From Pseudomonadota bacterium (GTDB taxonomy: Bacteria; Chloroflexota; Ktedonobacteria; Ktedonobacterales; JACDGC01), in contig JAJPKG010000422.1 in NCBI GenBank assembly GCA_021323815.1, positions 1 through 33,289 on the forward strand: DNA of 33,289 nt. Reading direction: 5' to 3'. How positions within the stretch are numbered: the stretch's first letter is position 1; every line of letters begins with the position of its first letter. Shown in pieces: positions 16,205 through 24,059 of the stretch. The position numbers and the translations under genes were made by a program. The notes under the pieces are model-generated. The model was given only the letters and a program-made list of their open reading frames with translations. It was not told the origin of the DNA and did no database searches.

Positions 16205-17620
16205 ATGCAAGCTGGGGAGCAACGGGCGCGGGTGGTGGTGGTCGGCGGCGGGCTGGCGGGGCTGGCGGCGGCGCGCAAGCTGGTGATGGCGGGCCACGAG
16301 GTCGAACTGCTGGAAGCGCGCGACGTGCTGGGGGGCAAGGTGTCGTCGTGGTGCGACGCTGACGGCGACTGGATCGAGAGCGGGCTGCACGTCTTTTTCG
16401 GCGCGTATGACGAGATCTTCACCCTGATGCGTGACGTCGGGATCTATGACAACATCCTGTGGAAGCAGCACGTGCTGCGCTACACCCTGGCGGGCGGCGA
16501 CCATTTCGATTTCGAGAATTGGCCGCTGCCCAGCCCCATGCACCTGTTGCCCACCGTCTTTCGCAACAAATATTTCTCCTGGCCGGAAAAGCTGACGCTG
16601 GCCCGCGCCCTGCCGCGCATCGTGCTCAGCAGCGACGACTATTACGAGCAGCAAGACGCCTTGACCTATGAGGAATGGCATTTGCAGCAGGGAATCAGCA
16701 AAAAGATGCTGAAAAAGATGTTCCTGCCGATGGCACTGGCGCTGAAATTCGTCCCACCGCCAGAGATCTCGGCGCGGGTGGTGCTGGACGTGGCCGGGAT
16801 CTTCCTGCGCGAGAACGGCGCGTCGCGCATGGGCTTCCTTTCCGGCTCGCCGCAAGACACACTCATCGGTCCCATCGCGGCGGATCTCGCGCGGCGCGGC
16901 GTCACCATTCGCACCGGAGCGAAGGCGCGGGAACTCATCCTTGACGCCGCCGGGCGTGTTGCAGGCGTGCGGCTGGCAAACGGCGACGAAGCGCGGGCAG
17001 ATGCCTTCGTACTGGCGCTGCCGGTGCATCAGCTCAACAAATTGATCCCCGCTGAGTGGAAGCGCGAGCATGCGTATTTCGCTAACCTGGCGCAGTTCGA
17101 GGGCGTGCCGGTCATCACCGCACAACTGTGGTTCGACCAGCAAGTGACGGGCATCGACAACATCCTCTTTTGCCCGGACGGCTGCATCCCTGTCTATGCC
17201 GATCTCGGCAACACCACGCCGGATTATGCCGTCGGCGGCAGGTCGCGCATCGAAGCGGTGGTCGCGCCGGCGAAACACCTCTTTGACTGGGATGATAAAG
17301 CGATCATCGATCAAGTATGGCGCGACATCCAGAGCGTCTTTCCCCGCCGCACCGTCGGCGTGAAGATCACCAAAGCAACCGTTGTGCGCATCCCGCAGTC
17401 GGTCTATTGGCCCAAGCCGGGGCTGAACCGCCTGCGCCCCGGCCAGCACTCGCCCATCCCGAATCTGTACATCGCTGGCGGCTATACGCGCCAGCGGTTT
17501 TATGATAGCATGGAAGGAGCGGTCGCCAGCGGCAACCGCGCCGCCGCTGCCTTGCTGGAAGATGCCCGCACCGAAAAGCTTGCAACTGTCGGGGCAAGTT
17601 TCGCACTGTCGGAAGAATAA
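16205..17620 (+). CDS. CrtP-type phytoene desaturase-like FAD oxidoreductase
   Basis: 471 residues. The N-terminal dinucleotide-binding motif is VVVVGGGLAGLAAARKLVMAGHEVELLEAR. DVLGGKVSSW, SGLHVFFGAYDE, WPEKL, and GVPVITAQLWFDQ follow in the order seen in plant/cyanobacterial 15-cis-phytoene desaturase (CrtP/PDS) and zeta-carotene desaturase. The C-terminal FAD block is NLYIAGGYTRQRFYDSMEGAVASG. This family is distinct from bacterial CrtI. Substrate is not proven; poly-cis carotenoid desaturation or another isoprenoid oxidation are both possible. The ATG at 16205 is favoured over 16196, because GAGGA at 16191-16195 touches the earlier ATG but is 9 bases from this one. No phytoene synthase or isomerase is nearby in the window. 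Confidence 0.85.
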   Translation: MQAGEQRARVVVVGGGLAGLAAARKLVMAGHEVELLEARDVLGGKVSSWCDADGDWIESGLHVFFGAYDEIFTLMRDVGIYDNILWKQHVLRYTLAGGDHFDFENWPLPSPMHLLPTVFRNKYFSWPEKLTLARALPRIVLSSDDYYEQQDALTYEEWHLQQGISKKMLKKMFLPMALALKFVPPPEISARVVLDVAGIFLRENGASRMGFLSGSPQDTLIGPIAADLARRGVTIRTGAKARELILDAAGRVAGVRLANGDEARADAFVLALPVHQLNKLIPAEWKREHAYFANLAQFEGVPVITAQLWFDQQVTGIDNILFCPDGCIPVYADLGNTTPDYAVGGRSRIEAVVAPAKHLFDWDDKAIIDQVWRDIQSVFPRRTVGVKITKATVVRIPQSVYWPKPGLNRLRPGQHSPIPNLYIAGGYTRQRFYDSMEGAVASGNRAAAALLEDARTEKLATVGASFALSEE

Positions 17621-17621
17621 A

Positions 17622-17768
17622 GTGACGGGAACGCGAAGAGCACGAAGAAAGCGAAGCACCGCGAAGGGATTGAATTGCAACGTGGAACCAAGATCATGAA
17701 ACACTCCTTTGAAAAGGCGATGCCGTATCCCCAACATCTTCGCGTTCTTCTCGTCTCGTCCTTTTGGC
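17622..17768. repeat. Family C long inverted repeat, overlapping the next gene's N terminus
   Basis: The left arm (GGGAACGCGAAGAGCACGAAG and GCGAAGCACCGCGAAG) and right arm (CTTCGCGTTCTTCTCGTCTCGTCC, to 17762) are inverted relatives of the elements at 14340 and 21506. The right arm is read as LRVLLVSSF in the following membrane protein. Confidence 0.75.
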
Positions 17769-18250
17769 GGCGCGTGCGGTGGTGGCAAGTGCTTGTGGTG
17801 CTGGCGCTGCTGGGGCAATTCCTGGCACCGATCTTTGTCATCCTCCAGATCTGGCCGTTTGGGCCGATCGGGCGGTTCATTTATTGGCTGGGAGCGAGCA
17901 TCTGCCCGATCGCGTGGGACACCCCATCGTTCCTGGGTCGCCCCATGATCGTCTGCCCGCTATGCTATGGCGCATTGGTTGCGCTGGCAACGCTCATGTT
18001 TTCCTATCCGCGCCCGCGCCGCGCCTGGCTGGCGTGGTTCGCGCTGTCTCCCTACCTGCGGCTGGCTGTTGCCGCGCTGCTGATCGCCCCCTGGCTGTGC
18101 GCGTATGTGCTCATCAAAGCCGGCGCGTGGTCGTTGCCCTGGGGGATCATGTTCGCGGATGGGCTGCTGGGCGGCATCGGCACCGCGCTGGTGGGCTATC
18201 AGCTCATGGAATTGTCGCTGCCCCGCGCGGCACGGGGAGAACTGCCATGA
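17696..18250 (+). CDS. DUF2085-like membrane protein, start uncertain
   Basis: 184 residues from the ATG at 17696, with four hydrophobic segments. The region around residues 70-100 (SICPIAWDTPSFLGRPMIVCPLCYGALVALATLMF) resembles DUF2085 proteins, in which a Cys and a GRPLPVCARC-type motif precede a TM helix. The first ~25 residues are encoded by the right half of a family C repeat. The native start may therefore be further in (for example the GTG at 17774 or the ATG at 17720, which has AAAGG before it). It overlaps the next gene as ATGA, so the two are translationally coupled. Function unknown. Confidence 0.6.
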   Translation: MKHSFEKAMPYPQHLRVLLVSSFWRRVRWWQVLVVLALLGQFLAPIFVILQIWPFGPIGRFIYWLGASICPIAWDTPSFLGRPMIVCPLCYGALVALATLMFSYPRPRRAWLAWFALSPYLRLAVAALLIAPWLCAYVLIKAGAWSLPWGIMFADGLLGGIGTALVGYQLMELSLPRAARGELP

Positions 18251-18783
18251 ACACGCATCTCGTCTTGATCGATGGCTATAATGTCATTCGCCGCTCGCCG
18301 CAACTGGCACAGGCAGAGCGTCGCTCGCTGGAACATGGGCGCGCCGCGCTGATCACGTTGCTGGCCGCGCGCTATGGCCGCCGACCCGCCGAGATTGTGG
18401 TCGTCTTTGACGGCGCAGAAGGGCGCGAGGTGCGCACCGCGCAGATGGGCATCGGCATCATCTTCACCGCCGCCACCTGCACGGCGGACGACTGCATTCT
18501 GCGGCTGGCGGCGGAAGCCGAGGCGCAGGGCCGGCCCGTCACCGTCGCCACTGATGACGCGGGCATCCGCGCTGCCCTGGGCAGCCATGCCCCCACGTCG
18601 CAGGCGCGCCCCGTCGCCGCGGTCAACCGCGAGATCTATGCCGCCGACCGCGTGCGCGAGCGGCAATATCGCCATCGCAGCGCCATCAAGCAGATCATGG
18701 CACAAGACGCGGACGCCGAGCCGTTCGATCCGCGCAAGGCCAAACGGGGCAATCCGCGCCGCGCGCCAAAACCAAAGCGGTGA
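18247..18783 (+). CDS. NYN-domain protein (YacP/Rae1-like ribonuclease)
   Basis: 178 residues. The PIN-like NYN fold is recognised by LVLIDGYNVIRR at the N terminus, VVVFDGAEG, TADDCILRLA and VTVATDDAGIRAAL. These supply the acidic residues for metal binding. YacP/Rae1 relatives are endoribonucleases that act on mRNA or rRNA in the cytoplasm. The C-terminal tail is basic (FDPRKAKRGNPRRAPKPKR), consistent with RNA binding. It is coupled to the membrane protein upstream by a 4-base overlap. Confidence 0.85.
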   Translation: MNTHLVLIDGYNVIRRSPQLAQAERRSLEHGRAALITLLAARYGRRPAEIVVVFDGAEGREVRTAQMGIGIIFTAATCTADDCILRLAAEAEAQGRPVTVATDDAGIRAALGSHAPTSQARPVAAVNREIYAADRVRERQYRHRSAIKQIMAQDADAEPFDPRKAKRGNPRRAPKPKR

Positions 18784-18831
18784 GAAGCGGCAGGCGATGT
18801 CGCTTGCAAAAACAGGTCGGATACTGCATGC

Positions 18832-18895
18832 ACCGCCTGCCGGGGGCTGAAGCCACCCGGCTCGAAAAAGATGCCCTCCGGGCGATATCCGGCGT
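18832..18895 (+). repeat. REP-like family A copy
   Basis: Hairpin GCCGGGGG..CCACCCGGC (18839-18861), linker TCGAAAAAG, then second hairpin GCCCTCCGGGC (18873-18883). It fills the gap between the convergent NYN and secreted-protein genes. Confidence 0.8.
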
Positions 18896-18935
18896 TCATG
18901 CGAAAGCACCATAAACCGCTGACGCCTCCGTTTCT

Positions 18936-20165
18936 TCAGTGCAAGGCAACCTGGTCGAAGGTGGCGGTGTTCACCTGGGTCAGCGTGTGTGAGGTCACCG
19001 CCAGACCTGCCAGCACCGCGCCGGGCATCGTCATGGTGCTGGATGAGCCGGGGACGACGGTCCAGGTGACGCCATCATTCGACATGGCAGCGGTGTAGGT
19101 GTTGCCGGAGCGCGACACCTGCACAAAGATGGGTGTGGTTCCAGGCAGGCTGGCGACGGTGCTGACTCCGCCGCCTTGCGTGGCACGGCGCAACACAAAG
19201 ATCCCCCGCTGGGGCGTGACGAGCATGGCATAAAACGGCGCACCGGGATCAGTGCTCTGGCGCAGCATCACCCCAGCGCGGGCACGGCTGTTGGTGTTCG
19301 CTTCCGTCACCACGCGGGCACTGATGCCGCCGTCGCCCGGCAAGGTCTGCCACGCCAAATGGAACTGATCCGCTGTGCCGCCGATGTCGCGGCCTGAGCC
19401 GGCGACCGTCCAGACGCCATTGGCATAGGAATCGCTGCCCGGCAGTGGTGGATTGCCGATATCCGCGCCGTTCCAGCCCGGCGGCGGGGGAATCGGAGCG
19501 TTCACATCCAGCGTTCCCGCCGCCTGCCACTGAATCGATTCGTTGCGTTTGGGCTTGCAATAGCCCACGTCGATGCCGCCGGTATCCAGCACGTGATGGC
19601 TATCCACAATGGTGCTGACCACACCGTTGATGGTCAATTTTACTGTCGGTTGCACCGTCACCGGCGTGCAGTTGTTCGCCGGATAGCCGCTGGTGTCGAA
19701 GTTGTCATATCCCGGATTATTCCCCGGTGGATCTTCGGTGAGGATGACGCTCTGCCCTGCTGGCACGGTGAACGATCCCCACAAGCTAAACACCTTGCCG
19801 CCGGGGATGGCTGAATGCATATCAACGGTCACATTGCTGACGGTGACGGCGCTGGGGCCGGGATTATCCAGCCGGATCGCCCCCGCGTCATAGCACTGCG
19901 GCAGCGCGCCGCATGCCGTTTGCCCCACGACCGGCCCGCCAAGAAATGCCACATTGGGCGCTCCCGCCCAGGGTGAGGGAAAGGTTCCCGGCACCGGCGT
20001 GTTGGTCTCTTTATCTTCGGCATACCCGAAATAGACCGAGAGCGTGGTGCCGCTCAGCGCCGCCGCTCGCGATGGCGCAGCATGATACATCGTCACGACG
20101 CTCAGGGTGCTCGCCAAAAGCACCATTGCCAGCCGGAATCGCCGGAAAAGATGGAACTGTTGCAT
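18936..20165 (-). CDS. Secreted protein with a C-terminal DUF1349-like (concanavalin-type) domain
   Basis: 409 residues. The N terminus is a signal peptide (basic QFHLFRRFR, then AMVLLASTLSVV and cleavage near SRAAA). The first domain (about 38-220) is Gly/Pro/Asn-rich beta structure with cysteines in QTACGALPQCYDAG and NNCTPV. The second (about 235-409) matches DUF1349-type domains: DIGNPPLPGSDSYANGVWTV, then GTADQFHLAWQ, ARAGVMLRQSTD, YTAAMSNDGVTW and GLAVTSH. The protein is probably exported and may bind carbohydrate or another surface ligand; no catalytic residues are recognised. The ATG at 20165 has AAGGCGAG upstream and directly begins the signal peptide, so the longer frame to 20345 is rejected. 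Confidence 0.85.
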   Translation of the reverse strand: MQQFHLFRRFRLAMVLLASTLSVVTMYHAAPSRAAALSGTTLSVYFGYAEDKETNTPVPGTFPSPWAGAPNVAFLGGPVVGQTACGALPQCYDAGAIRLDNPGPSAVTVSNVTVDMHSAIPGGKVFSLWGSFTVPAGQSVILTEDPPGNNPGYDNFDTSGYPANNCTPVTVQPTVKLTINGVVSTIVDSHHVLDTGGIDVGYCKPKRNESIQWQAAGTLDVNAPIPPPPGWNGADIGNPPLPGSDSYANGVWTVAGSGRDIGGTADQFHLAWQTLPGDGGISARVVTEANTNSRARAGVMLRQSTDPGAPFYAMLVTPQRGIFVLRRATQGGGVSTVASLPGTTPIFVQVSRSGNTYTAAMSNDGVTWTVVPGSSSTMTMPGAVLAGLAVTSHTLTQVNTATFDQVALH

Positions 20166-20386
20166 AAGATTGCTCGCCTTCCGGGTGAAATAGCCCGGCA
20201 TTCTCGCATGCCGAACCTCTATCCGAGCGGGATGCAACTCGTTCCGTGCGATGCATGCTCGTCGATGGTTTTCATCATACCATATGTTCTTGACACTCAT
20301 CTGCCACGTTCGCATGGAGTAGCCAAACATGATATACTGGATCACAACTGCCCTGTTTGTGAGGAGAGTTGCATAGGAGGCACGTG

Positions 20387-20710
20387 ATGTCCCACCAGAT
20401 GATGATTACCCTAACGGATCAAGAATATGCCGCGCTTCAAGCTGAGGCAGAGCGCTCAGGTCAGCCGCTGGAAGCACTGGTGCATGCTGCGCTTGCCCCC
20501 CTTATGAGGGATGAAGCGCCCACCACTGCGCCTATGACCGAGCGAGAGTTCGCGGAATATCTCTTCCGCAAAGGCGTCACCATGAACGTTGCCACTCACG
20601 AGCCGCTTGATCCTGATGAAGAAGCGGAATTAGAAGCACTAGCCCAGCTGTTTTCTGGAGGCAAACCAGCTTCAGAAATGGTTATTGAGGATCGAGGGCC
20701 GCGCGAGTGA
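20387..20710 (+). CDS. Antitoxin of a VapBC-type pair
   Basis: 107 residues. The N-terminal ITLTDQEYAALQAEAERSGQPLEALVHAAL resembles ribbon-helix-helix antitoxins. The acidic C terminus (LDPDEEAELEALAQLF) would be the toxin-binding part. GGAGG lies 6 bases before the ATG at 20387. The stop overlaps the GTG of the PIN-domain toxin. GC is lower than the surroundings. Upstream TTCGCA-18-TATACT (about 20309-20338) could be its promoter. RHH antitoxins normally repress their own operon. Confidence 0.75.
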   Translation: MSHQMMITLTDQEYAALQAEAERSGQPLEALVHAALAPLMRDEAPTTAPMTEREFAEYLFRKGVTMNVATHEPLDPDEEAELEALAQLFSGGKPASEMVIEDRGPRE

Positions 20711-21171
20711 GCACATTTTTCTTGGATACCTCAGCTCTCATCAAGCATTATGTGGTTGAGCAAGGGCACGCTTGGATGAAATCTCTTTGCGATCGGTCTC
20801 AGGGGCACCAGTTGTTTATTTCACAAGTGGCCTTGATCGAAGTGGTGGCGACGCTTTGCCGTAAAGCGCGAGAACAAAGCATATCTATTAGCCGTCGTGA
20901 TGCGCTCATAGATTTGTTTTCGCGCCATCGTCGCAAATCCTATGAGATGGTGCGCGTCACCAACGCGATTTACCTTGCGGCGGGAAATCTGTGCCGGAAC
21001 CACAAGCTACGGGCCTATGATGCTATCCAGATGGCCTGCGCGCTAGCTGTGCGCGCTGATGCTGTCTCGCGGAATATGCCTGTTCCCATGTTCGTATGTG
21101 CTGATAGCGCTTTGTTGGCGGTTGCTGCGGCTGAAGGAATGCCAACCGATAACCCCAACAACCACCCATAG
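20707..21171 (+). CDS. vapC: PIN-domain toxin (VapC family)
   Basis: 154 residues starting at GTG, overlapping the antitoxin stop by 4 bases. PIN-domain acidic residues are visible in FFLDTSALIKHY, SQVALIEVVA, LRAYDAIQMACA and FVCADSALLAVA. VapC toxins are Mg-dependent endoribonucleases that cleave tRNA or rRNA unless bound by the antitoxin. The pair forms a type II toxin-antitoxin module. Local GC is lower than in neighbours, in keeping with mobility. Confidence 0.88.
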   Translation: MSTFFLDTSALIKHYVVEQGHAWMKSLCDRSQGHQLFISQVALIEVVATLCRKAREQSISISRRDALIDLFSRHRRKSYEMVRVTNAIYLAAGNLCRNHKLRAYDAIQMACALAVRADAVSRNMPVPMFVCADSALLAVAAAEGMPTDNPNNHP

Positions 21172-21188
21172 ATCATCTGTTGCGACTC

Positions 21189-21217
21189 TTGGCAAAGTCA
21201 TTCCCATGTGCTATACT
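21189..21217 (+). promoter_or_regulatory. Promoter of the thrS T-box leader
   Basis: TTGGCA (21189-21194), a 17-base spacer and TATACT (21212-21217) give a strong housekeeping promoter. Transcription would start near 21224, just ahead of the T-box leader. Confidence 0.7.
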
Positions 21218-21223
21218 GAGCGG

Positions 21224-21495
21224 AAGAAGAACACTATCGTTGAGCGGGACACGTCGCCCACCTCAGCGCGACAGAGACAAGCGGCCATCGGCTGAGAGCC
21301 GCGCGACGCGCATCACGGGCCGGGCGATACCCCCCGCGAGATGGCGCAGCATCGATAATGCGTCACGGTCGCCCCGTTACCGGCAACCAATGAGCGCTCG
21401 CGGGCATCTTGCCGGCGGGCGGAATGTGGGTGGAACCACGCGGCGACCCGTGCAAACCGGTCCTTGCGTCCCAGTGCGGATGCGAGGGCTTTTTT
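21224..21495 (+). promoter_or_regulatory. T-box riboswitch (threonine)
   Basis: The T-box core GGGTGGAACCACG (21428-21440) matches the conserved tRNA acceptor-binding bulge. An intrinsic terminator follows at 21459-21495. GCGTCCC in its 5' arm (21466-21472) can pair instead with the GGGTGG side, giving the antiterminator. The region upstream (about 21235-21415) is GC-rich and foldable, as expected for Stem I and the linker helices. The specifier codon is not certain; ACC at 21329-21331 is one candidate for threonine. Uncharged tRNA-Thr would stabilise the antiterminator and switch on thrS. Identification rests on the T-box sequence, the terminator and the synthetase gene downstream. Confidence 0.88.
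21459..21495 (+). terminator. T-box-controlled intrinsic terminator
   Basis: CCTTGCGTCC (21462-21471) pairs with GGATGCGAGG (21478-21487) around CAGTGC, extended by GGT/GCT-type pairs and followed by TTTTTTATT. Confidence 0.85.
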
Positions 21496-21505
21496 ATTGG
21501 CAAAA

Positions 21506-21652
21506 AGGGGACGAGACGCGAAGATCACGAAGGTAGCGAAGACCGCGAAGATATAACAAGAAATATCATGAGAGGCATCACAGCTAACAAGCGTTTCAAA
21601 AGAACCTTCGAGTCCTTCTTAACCTTCGCGTCCTTCGTGTCCCGTCCTCAAT
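21506..21652. repeat. Family C long inverted repeat between T-box terminator and thrS
   Basis: The left arm GGGGACGAGACGCGAAGATCACGAAG and right arm CTTCGCGTCCTTCGTGTCCCGTCC enclose an AT-richer core of about 70 bases. It lies wholly in the thrS 5' untranslated region; its right arm ends a few bases before the AGAAAGGA ribosome binding site. Confidence 0.8.
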
Positions 21653-21671
21653 CAGAAAGGATTGATCAGCT

Positions 21672-23519
21672 ATGCCCGAAGATGTCGCGCAAGAGTTTAG
21701 TTCGTCGGTGAACTATACGCCCATTCAGCGCATGCGCCATTCGGCGGCGCACGTGATGGCCGAGGCCATTCAGGATATGTTCCCGGATGCCAAGTTCGCC
21801 ATCGGTCCGGCCATCGAGGATGGCTTTTACTATGACATGGAGTTGCCGCGCACACTGACGCCGGAAGATTTCCCGGCCATCGAAGCGCGGATGGCGGAAA
21901 GCATCGCCAAGAAGCATCCCTTCGTGCAGTCGCGGTGGCCCCGCGAAAAAGCGCTGGCCTATTTCCGCGAGAAGAACCAGCCCTATAAGGTTGAGATCAT
22001 CGAGAGCCTGCCGGACGCCGAGGTGGGCATCTATCAGCAGGGGCCGTTTCTGGATCTCTGTCGCGGGCCGCACGTGGAAAACACGGGACAGATCGGTCCT
22101 TTCAAGCTGATGCGCGTGGCGGGGGCCTATTGGCGCGGCGATGAGAAGCGCCCTATGCTCCAGCGCCTTTATGGCACGGCGTGGTTCACGCAGGAAGAAC
22201 TGGATACATATCTCTGGCAGCTTGAAGAAGCCAAAAAGCGCGATCACCGCAAGCTGGGCCGCGAACTGGGTTTGTTCACGTTCAGCGAAGATGTGGGACC
22301 CGGCATCCCGCTCTTCTTGCCCAAAGGCGAGATGCTGCGGCATTTGATGGAATCCTATGTGCGCGAGACACAGGAGCGCTATGGCTATCAGCACGTGTGG
22401 ACGGGCAACATCGCCCGTGTGCGGCTCTATAAAACGTCGAAGCACTGGTACCACTATCGCGAGGGCATGTTCCCCAAGATGGAGGAGGAGCGCGACCTGC
22501 GCGAGGGCGAGACGCCGGAAGAAGCCGAGAACAACAGCTTCGAGTTGAAGCCGATGAACTGCCCGTCGCACTTCATCCTCTATAAATCGCAGCGCCACAG
22601 CTATCGTGAGCTGCCCATCCGCTATGCCGAGTTCGCCACGCTCTATCGGTATGAGAAGCAGGGCGAATTGTCGGGCCTGACGCGCGTGCGCGCCCTGACG
22701 CAGGACGATTCGCACATCATCCTGCGTCACGATCAAGTGATGGACGAATTCAGTCGCATCGTGGATCTGGTGCGCGAGATCCTCACGACGTATGGGCTGA
22801 CGGATTACAGCGTGCGCCTGTCGCTGCCGGATCTGTCTGATTCCGAGAAATATCACGGCAACGTGGAGATCTGGGAGCGCGCGGTGGCCGACCTGCGTGC
22901 GGCGCTGGATAGCAAGGGGTTGGCCTATGAGGCAGTGGAAGGCGAAGCGGCCTTTTATGGTCCCAAGATGGACCTGATGGCCCGCGACGCGCTGGGCCGC
23001 GAGTGGCAGCTTTCCACGATTCAACTCGATTTCTTCCAGCCGGAAAATTTCGAGTTGGAATATATCGGCGAGGACGGCCAGGCGCATCGCCCTGCCGTCA
23101 TTCACCGCGCCATCATGGGATCAACGGAGCGCTTCCTGGGCGTGCTGATCGAGCATTACGGTGGCAACTTCCCCCTGTGGCTCGCGCCGGTGCAGGCTGA
23201 GGTCATCCCCATCGCGGATCGCCATCTGCCGTATGCTGGGCACGTGGCTGCACGGCTGCGCGAGGCTGGCTTGCGCGCCGAGGTGGATTCGCGCAGCGAG
23301 CGCATGAACGCCAAAGTGCGCGACGCCCAGATGCAAAAGATCCCCTATATGCTCGTCGTCGGCGACAAAGAGGCGGAATCCGAATCCGTCAGCCTGCGCC
23401 TGCGTACGAACGAAAACATCGGCGCGGTGCCGTTGGAACAGTTCATCGAGCGCGCCAGTGCCCTCAACCGCGCCCGCAGCCAGGATCTGTGGGTGACGGA
23501 AGCGCCGGTGGGGGAATAG
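21672..23519 (+). CDS. thrS: Threonyl-tRNA synthetase lacking the TGS domain
   Basis: 615 residues. It opens directly with the N2 editing domain (RMRHSAAHVMAEA near residue 21; LDLCRGPHV near 135), so the usual N-terminal TGS domain of about 60 residues is absent. The class II catalytic core follows. Zn ligands are seen in LKPMNCPSHF, ALTQDDSHII and AVIHRAIMGSTERF. The anticodon-binding domain starts around APVQAEVIPIADRH. It charges tRNA-Thr in the cytoplasm. AGAAAGGA precedes the ATG by 10 bases. Expression is controlled by the upstream T-box. The short N terminus is seen in some ThrRS lineages, so it need not be a truncation. Confidence 0.97.
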   Translation: MPEDVAQEFSSSVNYTPIQRMRHSAAHVMAEAIQDMFPDAKFAIGPAIEDGFYYDMELPRTLTPEDFPAIEARMAESIAKKHPFVQSRWPREKALAYFREKNQPYKVEIIESLPDAEVGIYQQGPFLDLCRGPHVENTGQIGPFKLMRVAGAYWRGDEKRPMLQRLYGTAWFTQEELDTYLWQLEEAKKRDHRKLGRELGLFTFSEDVGPGIPLFLPKGEMLRHLMESYVRETQERYGYQHVWTGNIARVRLYKTSKHWYHYREGMFPKMEEERDLREGETPEEAENNSFELKPMNCPSHFILYKSQRHSYRELPIRYAEFATLYRYEKQGELSGLTRVRALTQDDSHIILRHDQVMDEFSRIVDLVREILTTYGLTDYSVRLSLPDLSDSEKYHGNVEIWERAVADLRAALDSKGLAYEAVEGEAAFYGPKMDLMARDALGREWQLSTIQLDFFQPENFELEYIGEDGQAHRPAVIHRAIMGSTERFLGVLIEHYGGNFPLWLAPVQAEVIPIADRHLPYAGHVAARLREAGLRAEVDSRSERMNAKVRDAQMQKIPYMLVVGDKEAESESVSLRLRTNENIGAVPLEQFIERASALNRARSQDLWVTEAPVGE

Positions 23520-23544
23520 GGAGCAGCTATCTGCTAACGGTTTT

Positions 23545-23640
23545 GTAGGGGCAATGGCATGCCTCGCCCGCCGTGCCATAGGTGATGTGGGGTCCAATGG
23601 CAAAGGCAATCGCCCGGCTCACCGTGCCAAACGCGAGATG
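23545..23640. repeat. Family B GTAGGGGC palindromes after thrS
   Basis: GTAGGGGCAATGGCATGCCTCGCCC begins at 23547, and a related GGCAATCGCCC follows near 23603. The interval 23520-24059 holds these, a family A copy, and a degraded family C arm, and no credible gene. Confidence 0.55.
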
Positions 23641-23710
23641 ATCGCCGGGCGAGGCAGCCGGGGGGATAAATGCAGTTGTACACAATAGCGCGGACACCGC
23701 ATGGCATGCA

Positions 23711-23770
23711 CGCCGGGGGCTGAACCCCCCGGCTCGGAAAGACCAACCCCACCGGGCTGTCCGGGGGACG
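23711..23770 (+). repeat. REP-like family A copy
   Basis: Hairpin GCCGGGGG/CCCCCGGC around CTGAAC (23712-23733), then TCGGAAAGACC and a CCCACCGGGCTG second stem. Confidence 0.75.
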
Positions 23771-23854
23771 TGGGAAACATCATCAATCCCCTGCCGGGTG
23801 TGCAGGGCGTTCTCGCCGCCAGCGCATGCGTCCTGCGCGCCCTTGTTTTCTTCC

Positions 23855-23905
23855 TTCCCTGGCTTTCGGTGAATAATTCTGTGTCCTCCGTGTCCCGTCA
23901 TTCCC
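23855..23905. repeat. Degraded family C right arm
   Basis: CTTCCTTCCCTGGC and GTGTCCTCCGTGTCCCGTCA resemble the right arm of the element at 21506; no matching left arm was found. Confidence 0.4.
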
Positions 23906-24059
23906 CCTATCCCCCATCTTGTCTATGTCACTAGGCAAGAGGACAAGGAATGCGCTACAATACGTTCGTTTTACAAGGCGTTTTCCCGATTCCGGTCTTA
24001 TACAAGAGCGTTCCGGCGCATCAGCCCATGCCAGCAGAAAGAAAAGGGGCGCACATCAG

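Noticed and set aside
16079..17818. 579-codon minus-strand ORF
   Set aside because: Antisense to the CrtP-like gene; His/Gln/Arg-rich shadow.
20332..20346. Fifteen-base match ATATACTGGATCACA also at 32114-32128
   Set aside because: One such match is expected by chance in a window this size; it may simply reflect two -10-like TATACT sites.
14340..21652. CRISPR array from recurring GCGAAG units
   Set aside because: The units are inverted, unevenly spaced and without spacers; no cas genes are present.
21666..23105. 479-codon minus-strand ORF
   Set aside because: Antisense shadow of thrS, with no recognisable domain.
23919..24059. Extended N terminus of the PknB-like kinase
   Set aside because: The extra 47 residues are basic and unlike the family, and a good ribosome binding site precedes the ATG at 24060.
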